Numbered from the stretch's first letter, positions 1-8,466 are shown. The stretch: DNA of 14,563 nucleotides from an uncultured Eubacteriales bacterium (GCA_900321365.1 ONVT01000050.1:1-14563), one strand, 5' to 3'. Made by a program: numbers and translations. The notes: generated from the letters alone by a model not told the origin.

Positions 1-87
1 AGTTTCCGCAATTTAGAGCAGTACATGACGCAGATGTCAGCCCTGCAGTCCGGCCGGACGCTCATTCTCCGCTTGCTCCATAGTTAG
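1..87 (+). CDS. C-terminal tail of an unidentified plus-strand gene (partial)
   Basis: From base 1 a plus-strand frame runs open for 28 codons to a TAG at 85-87, ending in ...SGRTLILRLLHS. Codons in this frame mostly end in G or C (21 of 28 by eye), like the confident genes here, whereas the other plus frame that stays open (frame 3) does not show that bias. The peptide could form an amphipathic helix. It is too short to assign to a family. If real, it converges with asnB and the two coding ends overlap by 26 bases (62-87). It may equally be a chance open frame at the window edge. Confidence 0.3.
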   Translation, partial: SFRNLEQYMTQMSALQSGRTLILRLLHS

Positions 88-1645
88 AAAGCACCCTGGC
101 GGAGGGATCATTTACATCACAGCCCTTCCAGCTGCGGTTTGGCATCCAGAAATCTTTCACCATCTCAGACTGTCCGGGGTAATGCTTTTCAAAGATCTCC
201 CGGTACAGGAGGGATTCTTTCGTAAACGGCGCGGCGTGAGCGTATTTCCCGGACATTGTCTTCAGGTCTTCGTCGGTATACAATTCCTCCGCATATGCGC
301 GGATATCGTCCGCCAGCGAATGGCCGACCGCGTCGGAGAACGCCGCCTTCTCCCTCATCAGAATGCTCCGGGGGATCAGCTCATCCTTCTCAAAGGCATG
401 GCGCAGCAGATATTTCCCGATCCCGTAGCGGTTCATCTTCTTCTCCGGATCAATGTGCATGACATAGTCCACGAAATCCAGGTCGCCGAAGGGAACGCGT
501 GCCTCGAGCGAGTGGACGCTGATGCTGCGGTCCGCCCGGAGCACGTCGTACATGTGGATCTCACGGATCCGCTTCTGCGCCTCTTTCTGAAACTCATCCG
601 CGTTTGGCGCGAAATCCGTATACTTGTAGCCGAACAGCTCATCAGAAATCTCTCCGGTCAGGATCACACGGATATCAGTGTTCTCGTGTATCCATTTGCA
701 GACCAGGTACATGCCGATGGAGGCGCGGATCGTGGTGATATCGTAGGTGCCGAGCGCATGTATGACCGGGTCCAGCGCCTCCAGCACATCCTCTCTGGTG
801 ATGATCACCTCGTGATGGTTGCTGTGGATGTAGTCCGCGACCTGGCGCGCGTATTTCAGGTCGATCGCGTCCTCCTCCATGCCGATGGAGAAGGTTTCCA
901 GCGGTCGGTCTGACCACTTTGCAGCGGCGCCGCACACCAGGGAAGAATCAAGCCCGCCGGACAGAAGGAATCCCACCGGCGCGTCCGCGTCCAGGCGTTT
1001 TCGGATACCGGCAAGCAGTTTGTCGTGGATGTTCTTCGAGATCTCCTCCAGGCTGTCCTCAGAATAAGCATCCACGGAGGATGGATCCGCGTAGCAGATG
1101 AACTCCCCTCCCTTATAATAATGACCCGGCGGGAAAGGAAGGATCTTTGCGCAGGTTCCGACAAGCATCTTCGGCTCCGAGGCAAACACGACTGTTCCCG
1201 CCGCGTCATAGCCATAGTAGAGCGGCCGGATCCCGATGGGATCGCGCGCGGCGATGAATTCGTCCGTCTTCGCGTCATAGAGAACCAGCGCGAATTCCGC
1301 GTCCAGCAGGGAGAACATACTGCAGCCCAGGCGGTCATAGAGCGGAAGGAGAATCTCGCAGTCACTGTCGCTTCGGAATGTATATCCAAGAGAGACCAGA
1401 TACTCTTTCAGAGGGCGGAATCCGTACAGCTCCCCGTTGCAGACAAGAAGGTTCTTCTTATAGGAAAAGGGCTGCATTCCACTCTCGGTCAGTCCCATAA
1501 TGGAGAGCCGGTTGAAACCCAGATATCCGGCGCCGGCCGGAAGAATCCTTGTCATGTCCGGCCCGCGTGAAATGGCCTTCTCCAGAATCAGGCGGCACGT
1601 TTCCTTTGATGCACTGTCTCCGCAATAACCAAGTACCGTACACAT
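62..1645 (-). CDS. asnB: Asparagine synthase (glutamine-hydrolysing), AsnB type
   Basis: Makes asparagine from aspartate, ATP and glutamine in the cytoplasm. 527 residues, slightly shorter than E. coli AsnB (about 554). The N-terminal class II glutaminase domain has Cys2 directly after Met as nucleophile, RGPD (27-30), NGELYG (70-75) and RDPIGIRPLYY (134-144). The synthase domain has the ATP-pyrophosphatase loop SGGLDSS (229-235), SDELFGY (334-340), LEARVPF (380-386) and a C-terminal REKAAFSDAVG (431-441) like the bacterial AsnB subgroup. Start: ATG at 1645 behind AAGGAGG with 5-base spacing, which exposes the required Cys2. Oddities: the usual LGHxRLS is LGFNRLS, and the GEGSDE loop is GEISDE and one residue shorter. 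These may be subgroup variation. It is divergent from glutamine synthetase, which makes its amide donor. Family assignment is firm; activity is inferred. Confidence 0.95.
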   Translation of the reverse strand: MCTVLGYCGDSASKETCRLILEKAISRGPDMTRILPAGAGYLGFNRLSIMGLTESGMQPFSYKKNLLVCNGELYGFRPLKEYLVSLGYTFRSDSDCEILLPLYDRLGCSMFSLLDAEFALVLYDAKTDEFIAARDPIGIRPLYYGYDAAGTVVFASEPKMLVGTCAKILPFPPGHYYKGGEFICYADPSSVDAYSEDSLEEISKNIHDKLLAGIRKRLDADAPVGFLLSGGLDSSLVCGAAAKWSDRPLETFSIGMEEDAIDLKYARQVADYIHSNHHEVIITREDVLEALDPVIHALGTYDITTIRASIGMYLVCKWIHENTDIRVILTGEISDELFGYKYTDFAPNADEFQKEAQKRIREIHMYDVLRADRSISVHSLEARVPFGDLDFVDYVMHIDPEKKMNRYGIGKYLLRHAFEKDELIPRSILMREKAAFSDAVGHSLADDIRAYAEELYTDEDLKTMSGKYAHAAPFTKESLLYREIFEKHYPGQSEMVKDFWMPNRSWKGCDVNDPSARVLSNYGASGE

Positions 1646-1700
1646 AACTTCCTCCTTGCTTGTTGAAAATACACCTGTGCGGTTGGATCACCAAAGGTGG

Positions 1701-1739
1701 AAAAAAAGAGCAGGAAGGGCCGTCACCAGCCTCCCTGCT
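1701..1739 (-). terminator. Terminator-like hairpin in the asnB leader (possible attenuator)
   Basis: Read on the minus strand, arms AGCAGGGAGG (1739-1730) and CCTTCCTGCT (1718-1709) pair over ten positions with one mismatch around an 11-base loop. One C and seven T follow (1708-1701). It lies upstream of asnB, about 55 bases before the start codon, so it would stop transcription before the gene. This is the layout of an attenuator. No leader peptide or known riboswitch is recognised. Confidence 0.5.
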
Positions 1740-1749
1740 GTATGGAGGG

Positions 1750-1779
1750 ATTATCGCACCTGTCTGCTTATACCGTCAA
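1750..1779 (-). promoter_or_regulatory. Candidate sigma-A promoter for asnB
   Basis: On the minus strand, TTGACG (1779-1774) is followed after 18 bases by GATAAT (1755-1750). Each box matches five of six consensus bases. Transcription would begin near 1743, only a few bases before the terminator-like hairpin at 1739-1709, giving a leader of about 100 bases. An upstream start in the AT-rich stretch 1800-1821 cannot be excluded. Confidence 0.45.
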
Positions 1780-1880
1780 GGTTGGATGGCAGCCGCCACT
1801 ATACTTTGTAGGTATATATATCCGTTCATTTCAGGTATTCGACAGGAGAGGCAGAATCTGGTAAACATGTGTTGGCAGGC

Positions 1881-1923
1881 AACGGCGCTTCGAAGGGATA
1901 CGTCTCTTCAAAGCGCCGTTTTT
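1881..1923 (+). terminator. Strong terminator-like hairpin in the glutamine synthetase leader
   Basis: Plus strand: AACGGCGCTT (1881-1890) pairs perfectly with AAGCGCCGTT (1911-1920). After one mismatch a further seven pairs close on a TACG loop (1899-1902). A T run at 1919-1923 follows. No plus-strand gene lies just upstream, so its likely substrate is the 5' leader of the downstream glutamine synthetase mRNA, which would make it an attenuator. It could also block antisense transcription running over from asnB's far side. I found no convincing plus-strand promoter or known riboswitch between 1740 and 1880. Confidence 0.55.
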
Positions 1924-2003
1924 ATTGTATCCGGATGAAATCAGTCCGTTGACGATAAAGCTCTTCACGAGGATGCCCGCAATCAGCACCCCGGAATCAT
2001 CTT

Positions 2004-2011
2004 GGAGGAGG
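2004..2011 (+). promoter_or_regulatory. Ribosome binding site that decides the glutamine synthetase start
   Basis: GGAGGAGG at 2004-2011. An open frame begins earlier at a TTG (2002), but that codon overlaps this site. ATG at 2014 is only 2 bases from the end of the purine block, while ATG at 2020 is 8 bases away. I therefore take 2020 as the start, with 2014 as the alternative. Confidence 0.7.
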
Positions 2012-2019
2012 AAATGACT

Positions 2020-4128
2020 ATGGAAAAGAACACAACCGTGCCGGAAATATACGGCAGCCTGGTATTCAGTGACAAAGTAATGAAGGACCGCCTTCCGAAG
2101 GATATCTACCAGGCGGTGCATAAGACGATACAAAATGGAACGCATCTGGAACTGGACGTGGCAAATACAGTCGCGACCGCCATGAAGGAGTGGGCGGTCG
2201 AGAACGGTGCGACGCATTTTACGCACTGGTTCCAGCCCATGACCGGGCTGACCGCGGAAAAGCATGACGGCTTCATCTCTCCGGAACCAAACGGGACGGT
2301 CCTGATGGAATTCTCCGGAAAGGAGCTGGTCAAAGGCGAACCGGACGCATCCAGTTTCCCGTCAGGCGGCCTGCGGGCGACTTTTGAGGCGAGGGGCTAT
2401 ACGGCGTGGGATCCGTCGTCTCCGGCATTTATCAAAGACGGATCCCTGTACATCCCGACCGCATTCCTCTCCTACGGGGGCGAGGCGCTGGACAAGAAAA
2501 CGCCGCTGCTTCGCTCCATGGAGGCGCTGAGCAAACAGGCGGTGAGGCTGCTGCACCTGATGGGGGACACGGACGTAAAGCGTGTGACAACGACCATCGG
2601 GTCCGAGCAGGAGTATTTCCTGATCGACAAGGAGATGTACAAGAACAGAAAGGACCTGCTCCTGTGCGGAAGGACACTCCTGGGCGCGTCGGCCCCGAAG
2701 GGCCAGGAGATGGAGGATCATTATTTCGGCGTCCTCAAACCGAAGGTTTCGGCCTTCATGCATGACCTGGATGAAGAACTGTGGAAGCTTGGCATCCCTG
2801 CCAAGACCAAGCACAATGAAGTCGCCCCGGCGCAGCATGAGCTTGCCCCGGTGTTTGAAACCGCGAACCTGGCGGTCGATCACAACCAGCTGACGATGGA
2901 GATGCTCAAGAAAGTCGCTGACAAGCACGGCTTTGCCTGCCTGCTCCACGAGAAGCCCTTCGAGGGGATCAACGGCTCCGGCAAGCACAACAACTGGTCC
3001 ATCCAGACGAATACCGGCATCAACCTGATGAATCCGGGAAAGCATCCGGAGGAGAACCTGCGCTTTCTGACCTTCCTGACGGCCGTGATCACGGCAGTGG
3101 ATGAGTATGCGGATATCCTGCGCGTGTCGGTTGCCTCCGCGGGAAATGACCACCGGCTGGGAGCGAACGAGGCGCCGCCCGCGATCATATCCATCTTCCT
3201 GGGCGATGAGCTGTCTGCCGTAGTGGACGCTCTGGAGAACGGTACCTTCTTCGAAGGACACGGGAAGACGCAGATGGGTACCGGAGCAGCCGTGCTCCCG
3301 CACATCCTGAGGGACACCACGGACCGAAACCGGACATCGCCGTTCGCATTTACCGGAAACAAGTTCGAGTTCCGCATGCCCGGATCTTCCCTGTCTGTGG
3401 CGAACGCAAACATCGTGTTGAACACGGCAGTCGCGGACGCACTGGAAGGAATCTATGAAGAGCTGAAGGATACTCCTGAGGATACCAGGAAAGAGAAGCT
3501 GAAGGAGATTCTCCGCCAGCGTATCCACACGCACAGAAAAATCCTCTTTGACGGAAACGGTTACACCGACGAATGGGTGGCCGAAGCCGAAAGAAGAGGC
3601 CTGGACAACCTGAAGTCACTCCCGGACGCCATGCCGCGCTGGATCTCGGACAAGAGCATCGCGCTGTTCTCAAGGCATGGTATCCTGACGAAGGAAGAGA
3701 TCCTCTCACGTAATGAAATCCTGCTGGAAAACTACTCGAAGGCGATCCATATCGAGTCACTCACCATGCAGGAGATGGTGCGGAAGGATTTTGTCCAGGG
3801 AATGGTCCACTATATGGACGATCTCGCAGAGGAGGCCGCGAAGAAGAAACAGCTGATTCCGGACGCCCTCTGCGTGCTGGAGGTACGCACGCTCGAAGAG
3901 CTCGAGGCGGACGCGGAGAAGATCTGGAAGGGCCTGCTGGACCTGGAAGAGGATACAAAACAGGCCGAAAAGATGGGCGATCCGCAGAAATGCGCCCAGT
4001 ATTACCAGAGGACCGTCCTTACGGATATGGAGCGTCTCAGAGAGAGCGTCGACCACGCGGAGGCGCTGATTCCGGACGACTATCTGCCGTATCCGACCTA
4101 CGGCAAGGTGCTGTTCTCACTGGTGTGA
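2020..4128 (+). CDS. glnN: Glutamine synthetase, type III
   Basis: Condenses ammonia with glutamate using ATP to give glutamine; cytoplasmic, oligomeric. 702 residues from ATG 2020, within the usual 690-730 of the type III family and much longer than type I (about 450-470). In order: the N-terminal [12 protein letters not shown] (65-76), SEQEYFL (195-201) for metal and substrate, [13 protein letters not shown] (262-274), which is characteristic of type [13 protein letters not shown] (318-327), which corresponds to the type I NGSGMHxH active-site block, [14 protein letters not shown] (375-388), and EFRMPGSS near 450-457. All key blocks are present with no frameshift. It is divergent from asnB and is followed by a strong hairpin terminator, so it is probably monocistronic. 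A terminator-like hairpin about 100 bases upstream of the start suggests control in the leader. The symbol follows common use for type III enzymes; some genomes call it glnA. Confidence 0.95.
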   Translation: MEKNTTVPEIYGSLVFSDKVMKDRLPKDIYQAVHKTIQNGTHLELDVANTVATAMKEWAVENGATHFTHWFQPMTGLTAEKHDGFISPEPNGTVLMEFSGKELVKGEPDASSFPSGGLRATFEARGYTAWDPSSPAFIKDGSLYIPTAFLSYGGEALDKKTPLLRSMEALSKQAVRLLHLMGDTDVKRVTTTIGSEQEYFLIDKEMYKNRKDLLLCGRTLLGASAPKGQEMEDHYFGVLKPKVSAFMHDLDEELWKLGIPAKTKHNEVAPAQHELAPVFETANLAVDHNQLTMEMLKKVADKHGFACLLHEKPFEGINGSGKHNNWSIQTNTGINLMNPGKHPEENLRFLTFLTAVITAVDEYADILRVSVASAGNDHRLGANEAPPAIISIFLGDELSAVVDALENGTFFEGHGKTQMGTGAAVLPHILRDTTDRNRTSPFAFTGNKFEFRMPGSSLSVANANIVLNTAVADALEGIYEELKDTPEDTRKEKLKEILRQRIHTHRKILFDGNGYTDEWVAEAERRGLDNLKSLPDAMPRWISDKSIALFSRHGILTKEEILSRNEILLENYSKAIHIESLTMQEMVRKDFVQGMVHYMDDLAEEAAKKKQLIPDALCVLEVRTLEELEADAEKIWKGLLDLEEDTKQAEKMGDPQKCAQYYQRTVLTDMERLRESVDHAEALIPDDYLPYPTYGKVLFSLV

Positions 4129-4186
4129 CAAATCAATCCTGACGTAATCGACTTTTGATACGTTAATCAATTTTGAATGAACTGTC

Positions 4187-4217
4187 AGACAGGGAAGCCC
4201 AGGGCTTCCCTGTCTTT
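4187..4217 (+). terminator. Terminator after glutamine synthetase
   Basis: AGACAGGGAAGCC (4187-4199) and GGCTTCCCTGTCT (4203-4215) form a perfect 13-base stem with a CAG loop, 58 bases after the glutamine synthetase stop, followed by a short T-rich tail (TTTCT). On the minus strand no T run follows, so it mainly serves the plus gene. A weaker hairpin (CCTGA/TCAGG, 4229-4245) nearby may serve the converging MATE gene. Confidence 0.65.
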
Positions 4218-4300
4218 CTGAACGGAAGCCTGACTCCCGCTCAGGATCTGAATATCCTCTGGTTTCTTTGAAATACAGATACCAAAAATGTGCAGGCCTT

Positions 4301-5812
4301 TCACCTTGTCAGTTTCCTGGCCCAATGCCCGAAGTTGCATTTGATAAATGCGGGAACAGCTTTGAATACCTGGTCCGCGTTCAGGCACCACACCACTGTG
4401 ACCGGGGATGCGTGGAACACAAAGGCCGCCGCCCAGGAGGCGGGGATGACGATGCACCAGATGCTGATCACATCCAGTGTGACGGCGTACCGGATGTCTC
4501 CACCTCCTTTGATGATTCCGGCATTTACCGGCATCTGGTACGACATGGTGACGATGATGACCGACAGGATCAGCAGGAAGGACTCCGCCAGCTGCATGGT
4601 GTCCGGCTCAAGTTTGTAAAATGAGAGAACCGGGATGCGCAGGAAGAACAGCGCGACACCGGAAAGGACGCCGATCCCGAGGAAAAGCACCTGCCAGGTG
4701 CGGACATAGAGCTTCAGCCTGTCAAAGTCCCCCTCCCCGATCGTCTTGCCCGTATAGAAGGACGCCGTGGCGGCGGAGCCCTGCGCCGTGGACTTGACGA
4801 GAAGAAACAGGGTGGCCGCCACGGAATTGGCCGCTATTGCCCTGCTCGTCATATGTCCCAGAATGGCATTCTGCGCGGCATTGTTGAGACCCCACAGCGC
4901 ATTTACGAACATCAGGGGAAGCATCACGCGGATATAGTCCCCCGCCAGAGTTCTCTCACTAAGGACGGCAGAATCTGCCTCAGGATCCAGCGCTGCTTTT
5001 CTCCTGCTGCGGCGAGCGTTCTTTTCAGTCCGGCGAGCGTCCGGGGAATCCTCCACTGCAGCAACAGTCCTGCCATAATCAGTTTTGTCTTCTGTCACAG
5101 CAGCGGTTTTCCTGCCATAAGGCAGATAATCCCTCCAGTTCAGGCACAGCTTCTTCTCAAAAAGAACGATGTATCCGATCAGGACAGCCAGCTCCACGGC
5201 GCGCGAGATCAGCGTCGCGATGGCGGCACCTTCTGTTCCCAGGGATGGCATACCGAACCGTCCGTAGATCAGGGCATAATTCCAGAAGCAGTTGACCACC
5301 AGGGCCGTGAGGGACAGGTACAGCGAGATCCTCACGCTGCCCACGATCCGCAGGGTATAGATGAGGATCTGCGCGACGGCAAAGATCAGGTAGGTAAAAC
5401 GGATCACGCCAAGATACGTGACTCCTTCTGCGATCACCGCCTCGTCAGTAGTGAAGATCAGCATCAGATGACGCGGGATCAGGCTGGCTGCCAGAAACAG
5501 GGCCGCGGACAGGAGGACGCCGCTGTACATTGCTCCTCTTGCCAGGCTCTTTACCGGCTCCATCCTGTTCTTCCCGTAGTACTGGGTTCCCAGGATCACA
5601 GCCGCTTCCCCGAAGGAGATCAGGAGCTGCTGGTAGACAAACTGGATCTGGTTGACGGCAGCCACGCCTGCAAGCGCGGTTTCACTGTACCCACCCAGCA
5701 TCATGTTGTCCGCAAGGTTTACGCTCAGCGTGATAACATTCTGCAGAACCAGCACGATCCACATGGCGAAGAAATCGCGGTAAAACTTCTTATCATGAAC
5801 CATCAACTGCAT
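4301..5812 (-). CDS. MATE-family multidrug/metabolite efflux transporter
   Basis: 503 residues of mostly hydrophobic segments consistent with the 12-helix MATE fold, an ion-driven exporter in the inner membrane. Family signals are the N-terminal helix with NLADNMMLGGYSE (32-44), GxxAAVNQ-like residues (49-55), ILGTQYYG (73-80), the mirrored second half starting near 292 with MLPLMFVNALWGLNN, and the C-terminal GIIKGGGDIRYA (432-443). Between helices 6 and 7 sits a hydrophilic, charged stretch of about 60 residues (229-290), longer than usual, containing an imperfect internal duplication and a basic run (ARRTEKNARRSRRKA). Start: ATG 5812, with AGGAG 13 bases upstream, which is a rather long spacing; Met4 is the alternative. 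Substrate unknown. It sits 141 bases after the sugar permease gene, with a hairpin between them, so co-transcription with the importer is uncertain. Confidence 0.92.
   Translation of the reverse strand: MQLMVHDKKFYRDFFAMWIVLVLQNVITLSVNLADNMMLGGYSETALAGVAAVNQIQFVYQQLLISFGEAAVILGTQYYGKNRMEPVKSLARGAMYSGVLLSAALFLAASLIPRHLMLIFTTDEAVIAEGVTYLGVIRFTYLIFAVAQILIYTLRIVGSVRISLYLSLTALVVNCFWNYALIYGRFGMPSLGTEGAAIATLISRAVELAVLIGYIVLFEKKLCLNWRDYLPYGRKTAAVTEDKTDYGRTVAAVEDSPDARRTEKNARRSRRKAALDPEADSAVLSERTLAGDYIRVMLPLMFVNALWGLNNAAQNAILGHMTSRAIAANSVAATLFLLVKSTAQGSAATASFYTGKTIGEGDFDRLKLYVRTWQVLFLGIGVLSGVALFFLRIPVLSFYKLEPDTMQLAESFLLILSVIIVTMSYQMPVNAGIIKGGGDIRYAVTLDVISIWCIVIPASWAAAFVFHASPVTVVWCLNADQVFKAVPAFIKCNFGHWARKLTR
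5033..5119 (-). repeat. Imperfect in-frame duplication inside the MATE loop
   Basis: The encoded loop reads YGRKTAAVTED (232-242), then YGRTVAAVED (246-255): two related units about 14 codons apart. The underlying DNA shares TTATGGCAGGA at the start of each copy and diverges after that. It lies in the predicted cytoplasmic loop between the two halves of the transporter. Confidence 0.45.
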
Positions 5813-5879
5813 ATTTTTCCATCCGCTCCTGACATTTTTCCCTGTGCTTCAGCCAGCCGGAACCGTTCACAGCAGCAAG

Positions 5880-5908
5880 GGAGCGGCAGGATCTGTCTCT
5901 GCCGCTCC
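5880..5908 (-). terminator. Hairpin after the sugar permease gene
   Basis: GGAGCGGCAG (5880-5889) and CTGCCGCTCC (5899-5908) form a perfect 10-base stem with a 9-base loop, 45 bases after the permease stop. Neither strand has a clear T run directly after it, so it is a weak terminator or an mRNA 3'-end stabiliser. It separates the import operon from the MATE gene. Confidence 0.4.
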
Positions 5909-5953
5909 AATCTGATGCTTTTATCTGTTTTCCTTCATCAGGATCCTGTGATA

Positions 5954-6964
5954 TCACTTCTTCGCATTTGCCATCTTGCGGGCATTTGCCTCCATCTTTC
6001 CACGGAACACGTCGATCGTGACCGCGCCGATGATGACCAGACCGATGACGATATACTGGATATCGTTGCCGGCGCTGAACAGGTTCAGTCCGTTACGGAT
6101 CGTCGCGATCAGCATCGCGCCAATCATGCAGCCCCAGATTGTTCCTTTGCCGCCGCGGAACGACGCACCGCCGATGATACACGCGGCAATGGCGTCTGTG
6201 TCAAATGTTCCCGCGGAAGCAGTGTTCGCCGTATTCAGACGGCCAGCAAGGACAATACCTGCGACACCGCACATGAAGCCGGAAATCGTATAAACGATCG
6301 TCAGCACGTTCTTGGAACGGATACCGGACATCCTGGCCGCTTCCGGATTGCCGCCGACGCAGTAGATCTGGCGTCCGAGCGGAGTGTGGTTCAGGAAGAC
6401 GTGGAACAGGATGTAGAAAATGACAACAAGGATAAAGCAGACCGGGAATCCGATCGGCAAAACCGTCGCCTTACCGATCCAAAGAACCGCGTCAATTCCC
6501 TTGTTGGCAAATCCGATCGTCTGGGAATGCGTGATCAGAAGCGCGAGTCCCCAGAGGACGAACTTCATGCCCAGCGTTGAAACAAACGGATGGGGAAGGT
6601 CCAGTCTCGTAAGCAGAGTACCGTTCATAAACCCGCAGAACGTCGAGACCAGGATCGCGCAGACAATCAGAATAAACGGATTCGTAATGCCTGATTGCAT
6701 CATAACGCCAATCAGACAGGTTGCCAGAATCGCGTTATAACCCACGGACAGGTCGATACCGGCCGTGATCAGCGCGAGCAGCATACCCGAAGCAATCAGA
6801 CAGTTCACGCTCGTCTGCTTCAGGATATTCATGAGGTTCGGAATCTGCAGGAACCTTCCCGGGAGCGCGATCGTGAAAATGATAAACAACAGTGCCAGGA
6901 CCAGAAGCGGTCCAAGTTTCATCAGAACATCGCCAATGCCTGTTTTCTTCCCATTGCTCTTCAT
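5954..6964 (-). CDS. Sugar ABC transporter permease (RbsC-like)
   Basis: 336 residues, membrane-embedded, forming the sugar channel with the ATPase encoded just upstream. Many hydrophobic segments from residue 17 on fit the 8-10 helix permease of the ribose/galactose family (BPD_transp_2). Family marks are TAGIDLSVG (67-75), GFMNGTLLT (111-119) and the ATPase-coupling loop GGNPEAARMSGI (204-215), followed by GGASFRGGKGT (265-275). Start: ATG at 6964 overlaps the ATPase stop as ATGA, with GGGAGGG 8 bases upstream. An earlier in-frame ATG at 6982 would overlap more and has no good site. The overlap implies translational coupling. It is the last gene of the three-gene importer. The substrate cannot be read from the sequence; pentose, hexose or related sugars are typical. 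Confidence 0.93.
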   Translation of the reverse strand: MKSNGKKTGIGDVLMKLGPLLVLALLFIIFTIALPGRFLQIPNLMNILKQTSVNCLIASGMLLALITAGIDLSVGYNAILATCLIGVMMQSGITNPFILIVCAILVSTFCGFMNGTLLTRLDLPHPFVSTLGMKFVLWGLALLITHSQTIGFANKGIDAVLWIGKATVLPIGFPVCFILVVIFYILFHVFLNHTPLGRQIYCVGGNPEAARMSGIRSKNVLTIVYTISGFMCGVAGIVLAGRLNTANTASAGTFDTDAIAACIIGGASFRGGKGTIWGCMIGAMLIATIRNGLNLFSAGNDIQYIVIGLVIIGAVTIDVFRGKMEANARKMANAKK

Positions 6965-8466
6965 GCGATTTTCCCTCCCCATGCAGCTCTCATGATATCT
7001 TCCTGATTGAACGCATCACTGTTGCGATCCAGCTCACCCATAATCTCTCCTTCCCGCATCACGATAACGCGGTCCGCCATTCCCAGTACTTCAGGCAGTT
7101 CGGAGGACACCATAATCACGCACTTTCCTTCCTTTACCAGCTTATTCATAACATTATAAACTTCAACCTTCGCACCGACGTCGATTCCTCTGGTCGGTTC
7201 ATCAAAGATATAGATTTTCGCGTCACAGTTAATCCATTTTCCGATAACCACCTTCTGCTGGTTTCCGCCGGAAAGCTGGGCGGTGACCTCATCCGCGCTT
7301 GGTGTTTTAATACGGAGCGTTTTAATCATATCCTCGCTGTTCTCACCGATCTTTCCATGATCGAGGAGGAATCCGCGCGTAAACCTCTTCATATTCGCAA
7401 GAATCAGGTTCATCTTGATGCTCTCGGAAAGAACCAGCCCCTGTCCTTTTCTGTCCTCCGTCAGGAATGCGATGCCGTTTTTGATCGCCTGTCCGGGAGA
7501 TCCGTTCTTTACCTTTTTTCCCTGGATGTAGATCTCACCGGAGTCGATCTTATCCGCACCGAACAAAGCGCGCATCGTCTCTGTCCGGCCAGCGCCGACA
7601 AGTCCTGCAAATGCGAGGATCTCTCCGCCGTAAGCCTTGAAGCTGACATTCTTCAATACACCCAGTTCGTTGAGGTTCTTCACCTCCAACATGCACTCGC
7701 CCCTGGTTCCGTATTCTTTCGGGAACTGATTCTCCAGAGATCTTCCGACCATCGCCTGAATCAGTTTGTCATTCGTCATATTCGACATATCCTCCGTGAG
7801 GATGTGTTCGCCATCACGCATGACCGTCACACGATCGCACAGTTCAAACAGCTCTTCCAGTTTATGAGAGACAAACAGAATCGCGATTCCCTCATCCTTC
7901 AGTTTACGGACAGTCGCCATCAGCTGTTTTACTTCCTGCTCACCCAGGGAAGAAGTCGGCTCATCCATAATCAGCAGCTTCGCCTTTACGGAAACTGCCT
8001 TCGCAATCTCCACCATCTGCTGGAGACCCATTCCAAGTTTTCCGCACTCTGTATGGGTATCAACCTCAGGATGACCCAGAAGAGTCAATGCCTCGTGCGC
8101 TTCTTTATGCATGCGCGGATAGTCCAGAAGACCGGCCGACTTTGTGATCTTCCTTCCCATGAACACATTGTCTACAACCGGGAGCATCGGTACAATATTC
8201 AGTTCCTGATAAACGCAGGCAATTCCTGCCTCACGCGCATGAACCGGGTTGGAAAAAGACACCTTCTGTCCGTCTACAAAAATCTCTCCTTCCTCCGGAA
8301 TATGAACACCGGTCAGGACTTTGATCAGTGTTGATTTTCCTGCTCCGTTTTCACCGATCAGTCCATGGATCTCTCCGGGCCTGATCTGAATATGCATATC
8401 GTGCATGGCTATGACACCCGGGAACCGTTTTGTGACATGTTTCAGTTCCACTACATATTCGGCCAC
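6961..8466 (-). CDS. Sugar ABC transporter ATP-binding protein, duplicated (RbsA/MglA-like)
   Basis: 501 residues with two ABC domains in tandem, the standard length for RbsA/MglA-type ATPases. Domain 1: Walker A GENGAGKST (38-46), Q-loop Gln87, a degenerate signature around LGMGLQQ (144-150), Walker B LLIMDEP (164-170) and switch His201. Domain 2: the degenerate Walker A GLVGAGRTE (288-296) typical of this family, a full signature LSGGNQQ (398-404) and Walker B IYIFDEP (418-424). One composite ATP site is therefore expected to be weak, as in known relatives. Start: a GTG at 8466, with AGGAG 12 bases upstream. An in-frame stop lies 27 bases before it, and the nearby ATG at about 8474 is out of frame. 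The gene is separated from the binding protein gene by a terminator-like hairpin, and overlaps the permease start by 4 bases. Confidence 0.95.
   Translation of the reverse strand: MAEYVVELKHVTKRFPGVIAMHDMHIQIRPGEIHGLIGENGAGKSTLIKVLTGVHIPEEGEIFVDGQKVSFSNPVHAREAGIACVYQELNIVPMLPVVDNVFMGRKITKSAGLLDYPRMHKEAHEALTLLGHPEVDTHTECGKLGMGLQQMVEIAKAVSVKAKLLIMDEPTSSLGEQEVKQLMATVRKLKDEGIAILFVSHKLEELFELCDRVTVMRDGEHILTEDMSNMTNDKLIQAMVGRSLENQFPKEYGTRGECMLEVKNLNELGVLKNVSFKAYGGEILAFAGLVGAGRTETMRALFGADKIDSGEIYIQGKKVKNGSPGQAIKNGIAFLTEDRKGQGLVLSESIKMNLILANMKRFTRGFLLDHGKIGENSEDMIKTLRIKTPSADEVTAQLSGGNQQKVVIGKWINCDAKIYIFDEPTRGIDVGAKVEVYNVMNKLVKEGKCVIMVSSELPEVLGMADRVIVMREGEIMGELDRNSDAFNQEDIMRAAWGGKIA
6973..6979 (-). promoter_or_regulatory. 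Ribosome binding site for the permease, inside the ATPase gene
   Basis: GGGAGGG on the minus strand (6979-6973), inside the last codons of the ATPase gene and 8 bases before ATG 6964. It fixes the permease start and supports coupled translation of the two genes. Confidence 0.7.

Noticed and set aside
1701..1750. T-box-like words (TGGTGAC) in the asnB leader
   Set aside because: The conserved AGGGTGGNACCGCG block is absent, and the leader from the predicted promoter is too short for a T-box with a specifier stem.
1866..1938. 23-codon plus-strand leader ORF running through the glutamine synthetase hairpin
   Set aside because: The nearest purine-rich stretch is about 16 bases from its ATG and it has no run of regulatory codons; probably chance.
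1926..2001. Minus-strand translation resembling a membrane segment ([20 protein letters not shown])
   Set aside because: It is part of a frame that runs antisense into glutamine synthetase, has no good start or ribosome site, and no homologous family is recognisable.
2362..3534. 390-codon minus-strand open frame
   Set aside because: Antisense to glutamine synthetase within its conserved catalytic blocks; no motif.
4853..6580. 575-codon plus-strand open frame
   Set aside because: Antisense to the MATE and permease genes, rich in His/Gln/Arg/Asp, with no family motif; a shadow of GC-biased coding on the other strand.
6892..8334. 480-codon plus-strand open frame
   Set aside because: Wholly antisense to the well-supported double ATPase; no recognisable domain.
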